From NCBI RefSeq assembly GCF_000765475.1, contig NZ_JRHO01000014.1, positions 885,687 through 949,686 of the forward strand: a DNA stretch of 64,000 bases, in the 5' to 3' direction. The position numbers were made by a program, and so were the translations under genes. Under the pieces are notes generated by a model that saw nothing but the letters and a program-made list of their open reading frames with translations, did not search any database and was not told the DNA's origin. Source of the stretch: Methanococcoides methylutens. GTDB lineage: Archaea; Halobacteriota; Methanosarcinia; Methanosarcinales; Methanosarcinaceae. Positions 26,941 through 37,281 of this stretch are shown here, piece after piece (position 1 is the first letter of the stretch; every line of letters begins with the position of its first letter).

Positions 26941-27470
26941 TATTTTCCTCCATTATTTTAAATATATTAAAGAGTGAGAATCAAGATAAACGTATTAACG
27001 TGTATCAGTCCCCCAAACAACGCACGAAGTTTCGTTCATTGCCGAAGGAGATATAATCACCCTCTTAATCCCGTCATATTGGATTACAACTGTCTAATAA
27101 GTTAATTGCCTATTAAATCTTTTGTGGTCTCATTTAAGACATTTATCGCAATGCAAAGGTAAATATCGATGCAAATAACGGTAAATGTCGATGATTATCC
27201 AGGGGATTTAATATAAAATGCTCAAAAATCACCTACTATAATTCGTAGATTGTCGATTTTATCAAAATTAACATTTTTGTTGTTATGTCCAATGTTGCAA
27301 TACGTGGCTATCCTCAATAAATTTATATGTACAGCGTGTTAATTATTATTATAATAACAGTGAAACCTGTTGTGTCATATAATTACTATAATAATTCAAA
27401 TGTGCCTCATAGTTGGCAGATAATGGTCTCAAACTAAGTGCACACTAATATAATGAGGAGTGAAAATATA
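26941..27470. promoter_or_regulatory. Long divergent intergenic region, S-layer and KaiC genes
   Basis: No gene is visible in this 530-base AT-rich stretch. For the rightward KaiC-like gene a TATA element ATTTATATG lies at 27321-27329, predicting a leader of about 120 bases that includes the palindromic TTATTATAATAA near 27345. For the leftward S-layer gene GATTATATC near 27052 read on the minus strand is a possible TATA, giving a leader of roughly 90 bases that includes CGAAACTTCG, a short hairpin. Long leaders suit abundant S-layer mRNA, but this is inference. Confidence 0.4.
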
Positions 27471-28256
27471 ATGTTCGAAGGGTCAGCCTCTGAAGAGATA
27501 TCAATGGAAGATGAAATGAACAGGGTCAAGACCGGCATTCCCGGATTTGATGAACTTTGTGGAGGAGGAATTATCCGCGATCGTACATACCTTATATCAG
27601 GTACATCAGGTGCGGGAAAAACAAACTTTTCCGTCCAGTACATATATAATGGCATTACAAAATACGGTGAGAACGGTATTATCGTCGCAACAGAAGAGAG
27701 ACCGGAACAGATCAGGGAGAATGTACTCAAATTCGGATGGGACCTTCAGGCACTGGAAGATGAAGGTAAACTTATCATCATAGATGCATGTTCCACCAAG
27801 ATCGGCATTCCATCACAGGAAAAATATGTCGATGTCAGGCCCTTTGACACTCGCTCAATGATGGACCAGATTATTGCAGCTCAGGAAGAGATCAATGCAA
27901 AAAGAGCTCTTGTTGACTCTACAACTTCCATCAGTTTCTACCTGCACGATCCTGGAAAGATCCGTGTGGAACTTCTCAAGCTCAGTACGACCCTGGAAGT
28001 TATAGGACTTACCTCACTGATGACATGTGAGATAGTAAATGAAAAAGAGCCTTCGAGGTTCGGTGTGGAGACTTTCGTAACAGATGGCACCTTCGTGCTT
28101 CATTACGACATGCGTGAAACGGTCCGCACCCGCACTATTGAGGTATTCAAGATGCGTGGTTCAGACCATAGCAAAAAGCTACATCCATATGATATTACTT
28201 CAGAAGGTTTTGTTATACACCCACACGAAGAAGTATATGCCCCATCCTCATTCTGA
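27471..28256 (+). CDS. KaiC-like RecA-superfamily ATPase
   Basis: The 261-residue protein is a single KaiC/RadA-type ATPase domain. It starts with the KaiC-like hallmark VKTGIPGFDELCGGGI, then Walker A GTSGAGKT at about residue 45, the IVATEERPEQIRENV motif and Walker B ALVDSTTSI. Archaeal single-domain KaiC proteins act as signalling ATPases, often with taxis or surface-appendage genes, but no such gene is adjacent. ATG 27471 is chosen because GAGGAGTGA lies seven bases upstream; the frame extends to GTG 27438. A hairpin follows the gene. Confidence 0.8.
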   Translation: MFEGSASEEISMEDEMNRVKTGIPGFDELCGGGIIRDRTYLISGTSGAGKTNFSVQYIYNGITKYGENGIIVATEERPEQIRENVLKFGWDLQALEDEGKLIIIDACSTKIGIPSQEKYVDVRPFDTRSMMDQIIAAQEEINAKRALVDSTTSISFYLHDPGKIRVELLKLSTTLEVIGLTSLMTCEIVNEKEPSRFGVETFVTDGTFVLHYDMRETVRTRTIEVFKMRGSDHSKKLHPYDITSEGFVIHPHEEVYAPSSF

Positions 28257-28296
28257 TAACTATCCGGGCACCATAGTAGTATAAAAGAAAGACACG

Positions 28297-28325
28297 GGCA
28301 TCTTGAAAGATATTTAAAAGATGCC
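28297..28325 (+). terminator. Bidirectional hairpin between convergent genes
   Basis: GGCATCTT at 28297-28304 pairs with AAGATGCC at 28318-28325. It lies about 40 bases after the KaiC-like stop and 20 bases after the end of the convergent zinc-ribbon gene, so it can serve both. Confidence 0.5.
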
Positions 28326-28345
28326 TGAAAATACATACGGAAAGA

Positions 28346-28489
28346 TCAGAGATCAGGGTAGGTCTCTTCGTTACCACAGTCTATACACTTGTAGATCACA
28401 AGCTGGCGACCAAAATTGTCGTGTCTTTTGATCGTAGGAAATCTCCAGCGATTCATCCTTCCTTGACATACGGAACATCTGTAGTTCAT
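28346..28489 (-). CDS. 47-residue zinc-ribbon protein
   Basis: The short frame begins MNYRCSVCQGRMNRW and contains CSVC at residues 5-8 and CIDC at residues 35-38, a four-cysteine zinc ribbon. The basic middle (RWRFPTIKRHDN) suggests nucleic acid binding. It lies between the KaiC-like gene (convergent) and the P-type ATPase on the same strand, 83 bases upstream of the latter's stop. No function is known. Confidence 0.6.
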   Translation of the reverse strand: MNYRCSVCQGRMNRWRFPTIKRHDNFGRQLVIYKCIDCGNEETYPDL

Positions 28490-28572
28490 TTTATTTCACC
28501 AATTGAAATTCTAAATGCCTTTTATAAGCATGTTTTACATTGATCAGCGACATATATTAGGTTTACTCTAAT

Positions 28573-31263
28573 TCATATTCCACTACTTGCCAGTATTTTC
28601 TTTATTGCTTCAGCAATAAAAAGTGTTGCAAACGCTGCGGAGATAGGAACGATCCATTCAGCCGGTCCAAGAGCTGCGAGCTCAAATAGATTTCCAAGAT
28701 ATGGAACATACATTACTGTCAATGTCAGCAGGAATGTGCTGGCAACACCTACAAGCATCAATTTGTTAGTGAAAAGACCAACACTAAAAGCTGATCTTGT
28801 CAGTGACCTGAACACGAATGGAATGAAAAGTATCATACTGACGATGGTCGCAAAGGTCATGGTACGTGCTCTTTCGATGTTACCCACCGGATCGGAGAAC
28901 AGGAATACAAGGAAGCATACCAGACCCATGACCAAAGCAATACTGACCACAAGCAATAGGTTTCTTTTCTTGAGTATCCTCTCCCCTGGCTTGCGGGGCT
29001 TTTCATACATCACTTCATCCCTTACCGGATCAAGACCGAGTGCAATTGCAGGCATGATCTCGTCGAACATATTGATGAACAATATCTGCAACGCCAGAAG
29101 TGGGATCAGGTCAAATCCCAGAAGCGTTATTCCCAGCAATATGAGGATTACCTCGGTAAAGTTCCTTGAGACCAGGTAAGTTGTGAACTTCTCGATGTTC
29201 TCATAAATACCACGACCGCGTTTTACAGCTTCCACTATTGTCTCGAAATTATCATCCTGCAAGACCATCAGGCTGGACTCTTTAGCAACATCAGTACCTT
29301 TAATTCCCATGGAGATCCCGATATCAGCTTTCTTCAGTGCCGGCGCATCGTTGACACCATCACCAGTCATTGCAACAACATGACCCCGGTTCTGCAGTGC
29401 CTGCACGATCCTGAGCTTTTGTTCAGGCATGACCCTTGCATAGACACTGACACCTTCAACCACAGAATTGAATTCCTCATCATCAAGGGACAGGAGCTCA
29501 CTTCCTGTTATAGCACCATCATCTATAATGTGCCTGAGCTTACCGTCCATCTGATCCACAGTACCATCATAATCAGCAGACAGCCCGATCTTCTTCCCGA
29601 TAGCCTTTGCGGTTTCCTCATTGTCCCCGGTTATCATCACGACCCTGATACCTGCCTGATTGCAAAGGGCTATCGCATCCTTCGCTTCTTTCCGTTCAGG
29701 ATCGATTATGGCCACAAGCCCAAGGAATGTCAACTTGTTCTCGGAGTCCTCCACAGGCAAACCTTCAGGAAGTTTCCTGTATGATATTCCAAGCACACGG
29801 TATGCAGAACGTCCAAGCTCGGTGTTCTGATCTAATATCCTGGCCAGATCATCATCGTTCAGGTCATGGATACCATCATCCCTTTCAATGGATACACATT
29901 TTTCAAGAACAAATTCCGGTGCACCTTTACAGAAAGCTATCCTGCCTTCATCGGTCTTGTGAATGGTAGTCATGAGTTTTCTTTCAGATGTGAACATGAT
30001 CTCATGCAGTTTTTCATACTCAGAATCCAGATCATCTTTCCAGATATCGGCTTTCGAAGCCGCAACGATCAATGAGATTTCAGTAGGGTCACCTACCACA
30101 TCCCACCTGCCCTGCCGCTGCACCATGGAAGAATTGTTGCATAATGCTGCTGCCTTTAACAGCATACCAAGAGTGGGGTTCTTCTCAACCTCCACAGCCC
30201 CATCATCCTTTGACAGGGAACCCTCCGGGTCGTATCCCACACCGGTAAGATCAAAGAACTCACCACCAGCGAATATCTTCTGGACGGTCATCTCGTTCTT
30301 TGTCAGAGTTCCGGTCTTATCAGTACATATCACCGTTGTGGAACCAAGGGTCTCAACACCAAGCATCTTCCTGATTATTGCATTATGTTTTGCCATTCGA
30401 TGCATGCCATATGCCAGTGTGATGGTCATGGTCAGAGGCAGACCTTCGGGAACCGCTGCCACTGCCAGTGCAAGAGCTATTATCAGCATCTCTTCGGTAG
30501 GTGCACCAGTAAAGTAACCAAACATAAAAGTGAGACCTGATGCAACAAGGGCAATAATAGCAAGACTTTTGGCAAGGTCAGCTATCTTTTCCTGAAGAGG
30601 TGTACGGGCTTCGTTCTCCTGTATCATGCCTGCGATCATTCCAAGCCTGCTCTGCATACCCACAGCAGTGACAACAGCCCTGCATTTTCCACGGACTATC
30701 TGTGTGCCTGAAAAGAGAAGATCACCCGGTCCTTTTTCTACAGACATGCTCTCCCCGGTAATGGCGGATTCATCCATCTTCAAACCCTGAACCTCAAACA
30801 CAAAACCATCAGCTGCAATCTTGTCACCGGTTTCAAGGACCATTATGTCTCCCACAACAACGCTCCTTGTGGGAATCTCGATCACAACCCCACCCCTTAC
30901 AACATGGGTTACCGACTGGACCATTTTCTTAAGAGCTTCCATGGCTTTCTCGGCCTTGAACTCCTGAACAAAACCAAGAACCACAACAAAAGCAATTATG
31001 ATCACAATTACCCAGAAGTTCACAACCTCATCTATTGTTAATGAGATGATGGCTGCTGCCAGGAGTACCCAGACAATGAAATTCGCGAACTGCCTCATCA
31101 AAACCTTAAGAGGAGTTACTTTTGTTTTTTCTTCCAGTTCATTAAAACCATATTCAAGCAACCTGTTTGCAGCTTCTTCTTCTGAAAGGCCCTCTCTTGA
31201 AGTGTTCAGGTCTGCAAGAACAGAATCAATATCAGCATTTTCATAATCCATCAGTAAACCCAC
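28573..31263 (-). CDS. P-type cation-transporting ATPase (P2A/Ca2+ type)
   Basis: The 896-residue protein is a P-type ATPase of the SERCA/PMR1 branch. It begins with the cation ATPase N-terminal domain (SREGLSEEEAANRLLEYGFNEL), has the TGES actuator motif (AITGESMSVEK), M4 ion-site AVPEGLPLTMT, the phosphorylation site DKTGTLT near residue 315, KGAPE nucleotide loop, MTGDGVNDAPALKKADIG hinge, and four further C-terminal helices. PEGL in M4 and the SLTRSAF-type C-terminus suit Ca2+ (or Mn2+) export; sodium/potassium types cannot be excluded from sequence alone. It stands alone on its strand. Confidence 0.9.
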   Translation of the reverse strand: MGLLMDYENADIDSVLADLNTSREGLSEEEAANRLLEYGFNELEEKTKVTPLKVLMRQFANFIVWVLLAAAIISLTIDEVVNFWVIVIIIAFVVVLGFVQEFKAEKAMEALKKMVQSVTHVVRGGVVIEIPTRSVVVGDIMVLETGDKIAADGFVFEVQGLKMDESAITGESMSVEKGPGDLLFSGTQIVRGKCRAVVTAVGMQSRLGMIAGMIQENEARTPLQEKIADLAKSLAIIALVASGLTFMFGYFTGAPTEEMLIIALALAVAAVPEGLPLTMTITLAYGMHRMAKHNAIIRKMLGVETLGSTTVICTDKTGTLTKNEMTVQKIFAGGEFFDLTGVGYDPEGSLSKDDGAVEVEKNPTLGMLLKAAALCNNSSMVQRQGRWDVVGDPTEISLIVAASKADIWKDDLDSEYEKLHEIMFTSERKLMTTIHKTDEGRIAFCKGAPEFVLEKCVSIERDDGIHDLNDDDLARILDQNTELGRSAYRVLGISYRKLPEGLPVEDSENKLTFLGLVAIIDPERKEAKDAIALCNQAGIRVVMITGDNEETAKAIGKKIGLSADYDGTVDQMDGKLRHIIDDGAITGSELLSLDDEEFNSVVEGVSVYARVMPEQKLRIVQALQNRGHVVAMTGDGVNDAPALKKADIGISMGIKGTDVAKESSLMVLQDDNFETIVEAVKRGRGIYENIEKFTTYLVSRNFTEVILILLGITLLGFDLIPLLALQILFINMFDEIMPAIALGLDPVRDEVMYEKPRKPGERILKKRNLLLVVSIALVMGLVCFLVFLFSDPVGNIERARTMTFATIVSMILFIPFVFRSLTRSAFSVGLFTNKLMLVGVASTFLLTLTVMYVPYLGNLFELAALGPAEWIVPISAAFATLFIAEAIKKILASSGI

Positions 31264-31434
31264 TCAGAATAAAATATGTTACAATAGTATTTCTTAATTT
31301 GCCACCGGAATTATCAGAAAGATCCGGACTTTTACATTCAAAATCCCTTTAGGTAAAATTAAATAACTTAACATACCATCTTTTTTTACCATTAATGAAA
31401 TTTGATGAATCATTATACTATAGGAGAAAACAAC

Positions 31435-31887
31435 ATGCAATGCCAATGTAATCCAGAGATCAAAGAGCGTATTAGTGAATACCTGAAAAACCATCCATAC
31501 CTGAATCTTGCTACCGTCAGCCCTGAAGGAAAACCAATGGTCCATAGCATGGGTTATGCTTCAGCAGGACCTGTTGTCTACATGGGAACAGGCAAGGACA
31601 CAAGAAAATACCAGAATATAGAAAAGAACCCTTCAGTTGCATTCACCGTAGATGAAGACAGTCTCGATGTGTTCAACATAACAGGCGTGCAAATGGAAGG
31701 AAAGGCATCCTTTGTCACTGACGAAGATGAAATACAGACCTATTTCCAGTTAGTTATGGAAAAATATCCATTTGCAAAAGATATGCCAAAGAACCCTGAT
31801 AACAGGATAATAAAGATCGAACCAACAAAAGCTTTCTTCCTTGACTACAGTGTAGAATTCGGATTCAGGTACGAAGTCGAGTACTGA
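31435..31887 (+). CDS. Pyridoxamine 5'-phosphate oxidase-like flavin protein
   Basis: The 150-residue protein has the split-barrel fold of FMN- or F420-binding pyridoxamine-phosphate-oxidase relatives: YLNLATVSPEGKPMVHSMGY near residues 20-40, VVYMGTGKDTRKYQNIEKNPSVAFTV and the closing IIKIEPTKAFFLDYS. Such proteins bind flavin or deazaflavin and reduce or protect unknown substrates. A leading CQC motif (MQCQCNPEI) is unusual. AGGAG lies eight bases before ATG 31435; the frame extends to ATG 31402. It is convergent with the triple-PAS gene. Confidence 0.8.
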   Translation: MQCQCNPEIKERISEYLKNHPYLNLATVSPEGKPMVHSMGYASAGPVVYMGTGKDTRKYQNIEKNPSVAFTVDEDSLDVFNITGVQMEGKASFVTDEDEIQTYFQLVMEKYPFAKDMPKNPDNRIIKIEPTKAFFLDYSVEFGFRYEVEY

Positions 31888-31972
31888 CTTCGCAACCCTT
31901 TTTACCGTTTATTATCTTTCCCCTACACTTTTTGTTTTTACTTTGATACCTGCTATCCTTTGGCCCTCTTAA

Positions 31973-33268
31973 TTAACAGCCCTTTTCCTTTCGTTCCGTA
32001 ATATCCTGGATAACACCCTGATAGTTGGTCACAACACCTTCGTCGTCACGCTGGACAAAGGTCCGCTCTTCCACCCATCGCTCTTCTCCTGACTTTGTTC
32101 TTATCCGATATTCCTTAACAAAGACCTTGCCACCCTCATTGCAGATGTCCGAAAGTTCCATCTGCACCTCAGGCAGGTCCTCAGGATTGATTATGTTACC
32201 ATAAAGAAGATCACCGGATAGGAAATCATCAGCAGTATATCCGAACTGGGTTATGTTATCTGAAACAAATTCAACAGGCCAGAGCTCTTTTTCATCCTCA
32301 AGGCCGGTCTTCCAGAGGAAAGCGACCACAGGACTGTGGTTAACGATCGTCTCGAGTGCTCGCTTCCTGTCCAGCAGTTCAGCCTGCTTCTCCAGTGCAA
32401 CTTTGAGTGCGATCTCACTTTCTTTCTGTTTTGTGATATCCTGGACAATTCCCTGGAAGTGAGTTGGATTCCCATGCTTGTCTCTGAGAATGAAGGTCTT
32501 CTCATCTACCCACAATAACTTCCCATCTTTTGTTACCACACGATATTCCTGGGCATAGTTATCGCTGCCATCCTCACACTTTTCCGCAAGTGTATCCTTT
32601 ACCATCTCATAATCATCCGGATGGACAAGGTCACCATAAACAATACGACCAAGGACGAAATCCTCAGCTGAATAACCAAGCTTTGAAACGTTCTCAGAAG
32701 CATAATCAGCAGGCCAGAATTCCTCAGCTCTCCACAGGAACACCATGGTAGAGCTATTGTTAATGATATCTTCCAGGGACCTTTGTCTCCTCAGTACTTC
32801 CTCATAGGCCAGGTCATTGTACTTCTGTTCTGTTATATCAAAAATAGTACCCTGGTAATGGGTCACGTTACCAGCCTCATCACGCTGGATATAGGTCCTC
32901 TCATCGACCCAGCGCACATCCCCGGATTTCAAAATGATCCTGTATTCCTGGTCAAAGAAATCTGCACCCTGCCTGCAACGCTGTTTCAGAGCTTCTTCCA
33001 CCATCTTCAGGTCATCCGGATGAACTATATCACCATAAAGAAGACGACCGGAAACGAAGTCCTCTACTGTGTAACCAAGAAGACTTACGTTGCCTGAAAC
33101 ATATTCCACAGGCCATTTTTCCTCGGGAGCGTCGTTCGCCGTCCATAGAAAAGCAATGACTGGACTGTTATCTATTATTTTTTCAAGTGTTTCTTTTCTG
33201 TCAAGAACCTTACCCAATGCACTTTTAGAACCACTGATTTCATTTTTGCCTGATATATTAGATTCCAT
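31973..33268 (-). CDS. Protein of three tandem PAS-PAC modules
   Basis: The 431-residue soluble protein consists almost wholly of three near-identical PAS modules of about 130 residues (residues 25-155, 160-290 and 293-425). Each has the pattern PVEYVSGNVSLLGYTVEDFV, HPDDL, EYRI...GEVRWVDERTYIQRDE and a closing DITEQK or DITERK, the PAC end. The modules are separated by short helices (VLRRQRSLEDII). It ends without a kinase, GGDEF or other output domain and without membrane helices. It may be a sensor subunit acting through another protein. The copies look like recent internal duplication. Confidence 0.85.
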   Translation of the reverse strand: MESNISGKNEISGSKSALGKVLDRKETLEKIIDNSPVIAFLWTANDAPEEKWPVEYVSGNVSLLGYTVEDFVSGRLLYGDIVHPDDLKMVEEALKQRCRQGADFFDQEYRIILKSGDVRWVDERTYIQRDEAGNVTHYQGTIFDITEQKYNDLAYEEVLRRQRSLEDIINNSSTMVFLWRAEEFWPADYASENVSKLGYSAEDFVLGRIVYGDLVHPDDYEMVKDTLAEKCEDGSDNYAQEYRVVTKDGKLLWVDEKTFILRDKHGNPTHFQGIVQDITKQKESEIALKVALEKQAELLDRKRALETIVNHSPVVAFLWKTGLEDEKELWPVEFVSDNITQFGYTADDFLSGDLLYGNIINPEDLPEVQMELSDICNEGGKVFVKEYRIRTKSGEERWVEERTFVQRDDEGVVTNYQGVIQDITERKEKGC

Positions 33269-33320
33269 GTACTATCCCCATTAAATTAACACTTTATAAT
33301 TTATTATTAGTTTAGTGAGT

Positions 33321-34493
33321 TTAAGTATTGATCGATTTTGTTCTCTCCTTAGACTTAATCGCTATTTTCAAAAGTACAGGTGATACGAAAATAGATACTG
33401 CAACCATTAGGACAATGGCTGAAAAGATATCATCACCTATGATGCCCATTTCCTTTCCGATAGATATCAAAACCAGCTCCACTCCCGCCCTTGGCATTAC
33501 ACCTACCCCGAATATCAGGCTGTCATAATTGTCAAATCCGATAAGTCGGCCCCCTGCAAACCCACCAACCAGCTTGCCGGCAAGAGCCAGAAAGACCACA
33601 GCTACAGAGAACAGACCAACCGTTTGTAAAGTGGCAATATTTACGGACAGTCCTATGAAGGCGAAAAAGATCGGTACAAAAATACCGTATGCAATCCCTG
33701 TAACCTTACTTTGCACATGCTCGATCTTCGCATGGGAGATATCCGATATCATTACCCCGCCAATGAAGGCACCTATCACAGCATGAAGACCAAAGACCTC
33801 CGCAAGATAGGCGGAAAAGAGAGCCACCATTATCACAAATGCAAAGATGGACTCCTTAATGTGCATTTTATGTACGTAGGCAAAAAGCACAGGGAAGAAC
33901 TTTACCCTGAAAATGAGCATTATTGCCACAAAAGTAACTATCTTCAATAAAATGAACAATATTTGCACAGCTGAAGGGAACTGGTCATATGTTGCCATTG
34001 TGACTACAATAGAAAGAAGAAATATGCCTATGATATCATCGAATATTGATGAGCTCAGCATCATGGAACCGGGTTTACTTGACAGGTAATCCATATCTAT
34101 CAACGTCCTGACAACTACCCCAATGCTGGTAGGACTGAATGCCACTCCCATAAAGACACTTGTCAGAGTGCTGAACTGGAAATACATTCCAAGCAGGAAG
34201 CCGGCAGAAAAGGCCACCAATATCTGAGAGATACTTGCTATTGATGCTTTTTTGGATGATTCCCTCAGGTCGCGAAGATGAACTTCCTTATAACCTGCAG
34301 TGAACAAAAGGAAAATAGCCCCCATTTCAGCAAGGAATGTGATGATCTCTGATTCCTGATGTATCAGAAATGTTCCAAGAACCACACCGGAAAGCAATTC
34401 GCCAAGAATGGAAGGAAAGCCAACTCTTTCGAACAGTTCACCAAAGACCTTTGCCAGAAGAAGTATCATCAGTATATAGAAGAGAACTTCCAT
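33321..34493 (-). CDS. Cation/proton antiporter (CPA2/NapA-KefB family)
   Basis: The 390-residue protein has 12 to 13 hydrophobic helices typical of CPA2 sodium or potassium/proton exchangers: ELFERVGFPSILGELLSGVVLG, MGAIFLLFTAGYKEV, FSPTSIGVVVRTLIDMDYLSS with the FDDIIGI aspartate pair (SSSIFDDIIGIFLL near residue 150), which is the ion site, and HAVIGAFIGGVMISD. A C-terminal regulatory domain is absent. Its start overlaps the CBS gene stop by one base, so the CBS protein is probably its regulator. Confidence 0.85.
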   Translation of the reverse strand: MEVLFYILMILLLAKVFGELFERVGFPSILGELLSGVVLGTFLIHQESEIITFLAEMGAIFLLFTAGYKEVHLRDLRESSKKASIASISQILVAFSAGFLLGMYFQFSTLTSVFMGVAFSPTSIGVVVRTLIDMDYLSSKPGSMMLSSSIFDDIIGIFLLSIVVTMATYDQFPSAVQILFILLKIVTFVAIMLIFRVKFFPVLFAYVHKMHIKESIFAFVIMVALFSAYLAEVFGLHAVIGAFIGGVMISDISHAKIEHVQSKVTGIAYGIFVPIFFAFIGLSVNIATLQTVGLFSVAVVFLALAGKLVGGFAGGRLIGFDNYDSLIFGVGVMPRAGVELVLISIGKEMGIIGDDIFSAIVLMVAVSIFVSPVLLKIAIKSKERTKSINT

Positions 34494-35011
34494 TACCCAG
34501 ACCCTCTTAACTTGTATACCTCTTTAAGGATATCGGGTTTGCATATGATACCTACAAGCTTCCCATCTTCAACAACACAAACACGGTCCATCTTGTGTTT
34601 GAGCATCATGTCAGCTGCCTCACAAAGAGGCTCATTTGAAGACATCGATACCGGATGAGGGATCATTATGTCCTTTGCTGTCCCACCCTGGGCTACCACT
34701 GCAGCATGATGTGTGTGATCCAGTCTTGGAGTTCTCTCCACAAGAAGGATACGAAGCATTACATCCTGATCGATTATGCCCACAAGTTCATAATTGTCAT
34801 TCACCACAGGATATGTATGAAAATGATGTTTGCTAAAAATATTCAGGATCTCATCTAACGGATAATCCTCATGGATCGTTACAACATCTTTTGTCATAAC
34901 CTGTTCTATCAATTTCTCGTTACAACTTTCAGAAAAAGACCGAACACATTGTGTACAATCTTCATTTCCAGCATCTTTCACAGCTTTCCTCCCCTTGAAG
35001 CTATAATGCAT
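34493..35011 (-). CDS. CBS domain pair protein
   Basis: The 172-residue protein has two CBS domains at about residues 40-95 (VMTKDVVTIHEDYPLDEILNIFSKHHFHTYPVVN) and 112-170 (IMIPHPVSMSSNEPLCEAADMMLKHKMDRVCVVED). Pairs bind adenosine nucleotides and regulate transporters. It precedes the antiporter gene with a one-base overlap, which supports regulation of that transporter by nucleotide level. The N-terminal 35 residues have a CTQCVRSFSESC cysteine cluster that is unusual for the family. Confidence 0.85.
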   Translation of the reverse strand: MHYSFKGRKAVKDAGNEDCTQCVRSFSESCNEKLIEQVMTKDVVTIHEDYPLDEILNIFSKHHFHTYPVVNDNYELVGIIDQDVMLRILLVERTPRLDHTHHAAVVAQGGTAKDIMIPHPVSMSSNEPLCEAADMMLKHKMDRVCVVEDGKLVGIICKPDILKEVYKLRGSG

Positions 35012-35155
35012 GGGAAATACCCATGTAAATTATTCATTTCATCCTACAAATATTAGTTGTATTATTAAGTATATCCAGAAAGCTACCGCTACAACCAGGC
35101 CAAAATAAAAAAATAGAAAATAAAAAAGAAATGAAATAGTAGAAAGAGGGGGACA
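35012..35155. other. Intergenic stretch between CBS and cbiO genes
   Basis: A 144-base AT-rich gap with A-rich runs around 35100-35140. No gene is visible. The stretch before 35012 may hold the CBS-antiporter promoter. Confidence 0.4.
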
Positions 35156-36478
35156 TTAAAGGTCCAGTTCATCCCTTTCAATATTTGCAAGAGACATTTG
35201 AATAGCTATTCCACTGTTCTCGGCGTATTCGTCGATACGTTTCACAGCATGTTCTACCATTCCGCCTGAGGTCATTATCAGGGATCTCTTACCACAAAGT
35301 GCCATAAGTATGGACTTATCGATAACACCGGAAGTTATCTGAAGGTCGATCATCTTGTTTTCAGCAAGTGTCTTGCTCTTTTTACCCATTGCACCGATAC
35401 TGTCAATATCTTCTTCAGCAACAACTTTACGGAAAGATTCCTCGTCATAGATATCCGTGTTATAGATGACAATACCACCGGACTTTATTCCATGCCTTGT
35501 CATTTCTGCAATAGCATGCCCTTCAGGATGGATATGCAGGACCTTTGCATTGACTGCCTCATAAGGACTGCTGATAGCATATTCACCGTGCATGACACCG
35601 AGATTGATAATGTCACCTTCCTTTACATCAGGTGATACTTCTATCCACATCAACTCAGGAGGCTTGAAGGAATTTACCAGTTCAGGAACACTTGTAGGGA
35701 ACCTGTTACGAATTGCAAGGTTCCTTCTTTCAAGTTCGCTATAGATCTCCAGTGTGCGAGGCTGTCTTAGATAGGATTTCCTCAGAAGGTCAGCATCCCT
35801 GAAAACATCTTCAGGTAGACCTTCGCCTATTATGTTCCCCTCTGTCATGAAATATACGTAATCTGCCCAGCTATAGGCAAGTTCCACATCATGAGTTGAA
35901 ATTATCATGGTGGTACCGTTGTGATTAAGTTCATTCAGAAGATCAAGGATCTCATCCGCACCAACAGGATCAAGGTTCGCTAATGGTTCATCAAGGATCA
36001 TCACTTCGGGGTCCATCGAGCAAACACCTGCAATAGCAACCCTTTTTTTCTGTCCTCCGCTCAAATGGTGGGGAGGTTTATCCTTGAATTCGGTTATACC
36101 GATATATTCGAGGGTATGATTGACCTTCTCTTCAACTTCCTCTTTTGAATAACCGAGGTTCGTTGGCCCAAAACCTACATCCTGATAGACTGTAGGAGCA
36201 AATATCTGGTCATCCGAGTTCTGGAAAACGATGCCCACACTTTTCCGCACCTCACGCAGGGACTTTGCATCGTATTCCATGGGTTTTCCATGGAAATATA
36301 CCGCGCCTTCTTTAGGTTTGAGGGTACCGTTCAACAGCATGAAAAGAGTTGATTTACCGGAACCGTTCTTTCCGACAAAAGCTATTTTCTTACCTTTTTT
36401 TATCTTTACATCAACGCCTTTTATAGCCTGGGTCCCATCGTGGTAGGAATACTTCAAGCCTTTTGTTTCCAATATCAT
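35156..36478 (-). CDS. cbiO: Energy-coupling factor ATPase CbiO with C-terminal extension
   Basis: CbiO powers cobalt uptake with CbiQ and CbiM. The first 270 residues are a normal ECF ATPase: Walker A GKNGSGKS near residue 37, [22 protein letters not shown] near 143, and Walker [15 protein letters not shown]. Residues 280-440 form an added domain absent from typical CbiO (about 270 residues): [42 protein letters not shown] and [20 protein letters not shown] do not recognise it. The gene lies 20 bases after cbiQ. Cobalt is preferred over nickel because corrin genes follow, but transport specificity is inferred. Confidence 0.9.
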   Translation of the reverse strand: MILETKGLKYSYHDGTQAIKGVDVKIKKGKKIAFVGKNGSGKSTLFMLLNGTLKPKEGAVYFHGKPMEYDAKSLREVRKSVGIVFQNSDDQIFAPTVYQDVGFGPTNLGYSKEEVEEKVNHTLEYIGITEFKDKPPHHLSGGQKKRVAIAGVCSMDPEVMILDEPLANLDPVGADEILDLLNELNHNGTTMIISTHDVELAYSWADYVYFMTEGNIIGEGLPEDVFRDADLLRKSYLRQPRTLEIYSELERRNLAIRNRFPTSVPELVNSFKPPELMWIEVSPDVKEGDIINLGVMHGEYAISSPYEAVNAKVLHIHPEGHAIAEMTRHGIKSGGIVIYNTDIYDEESFRKVVAEEDIDSIGAMGKKSKTLAENKMIDLQITSGVIDKSILMALCGKRSLIMTSGGMVEHAVKRIDEYAENSGIAIQMSLANIERDELDL

Positions 36479-36498
36479 CAGTTTTACCTCCGAGACCT

Positions 36499-37281
36499 TT
36501 AGAATATAGAAATATCATCAGTCAAATACCACAACACCAGAATCGCGGAAAAGTAGATGCCTGTGAGCATCAATTCTGTTGCCCTGACAGGCCTTTTTTC
36601 CTCAAAGAAGAGGATTCTTCCATCATAACAACGTGCACTCATGGAAATGAAGATCTTCTCTCCCTGCTCCCATGACCTTATGAAAAGAGTTGTTGCAAGC
36701 ATGGCAAGTGAATTAAGACCAGTTCTCCAGTCCTTGTATCCAAGCCTTACGGACTGTGCATACCTGATACCCCATGCAACCTCCAGGAAAACAAAGATGT
36801 AACGATACATCATCATGGATAATTCAATTAAAGAATCAGGCAACTTTGTAGCCTTCAGGACTGAGAACAACTCTACCATAGGTGTTGTCAGTGCAAGGAA
36901 GAAAAGGCATGACATACCACTGAGTGTCCTTGAAAATACCAGCAATGCCATATCAAGTCCACCTGTATTTACACCAAGTCGATAATTAAAAATATCAAAT
37001 CCGAAAAGCTCAGTTCCGGAACCAAAGAAAAATGCTATGATGATAACACTTAAGATAACAAAAACAGCAGGAGCAGACAGGAGTTTCAGGTAAAATCCGG
37101 CAGGGATCTTCGCAAAATAAACCGTTGCAAAACTCATGCATAAAGCTACAGTAAAAGGTAGAATGAAGGATTGTGAAGAAACCCCCATTAAAAGACCAAA
37201 AGTAATGATAGCGAGTTTAAGCCAGTTGTTTCGATACCTTAACGGACTTACCAAAGCATAGTCATCAAGAATATTTGTCAT
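36499..37281 (-). CDS. cbiQ: Cobalt ECF transporter membrane subunit
   Basis: The 260-residue protein is the coupling transmembrane (T) component of the energy-coupling factor transporter. It has about six hydrophobic helices, an early [20 protein letters not shown] and the conserved [42 protein letters not shown] near residues 185-225, whose two ARG-type coupling helices dock to the ATPase. It sits between cbiN upstream and cbiO downstream. Confidence 0.9.
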   Translation of the reverse strand: MTNILDDYALVSPLRYRNNWLKLAIITFGLLMGVSSQSFILPFTVALCMSFATVYFAKIPAGFYLKLLSAPAVFVILSVIIIAFFFGSGTELFGFDIFNYRLGVNTGGLDMALLVFSRTLSGMSCLFFLALTTPMVELFSVLKATKLPDSLIELSMMMYRYIFVFLEVAWGIRYAQSVRLGYKDWRTGLNSLAMLATTLFIRSWEQGEKIFISMSARCYDGRILFFEEKRPVRATELMLTGIYFSAILVLWYLTDDISIF

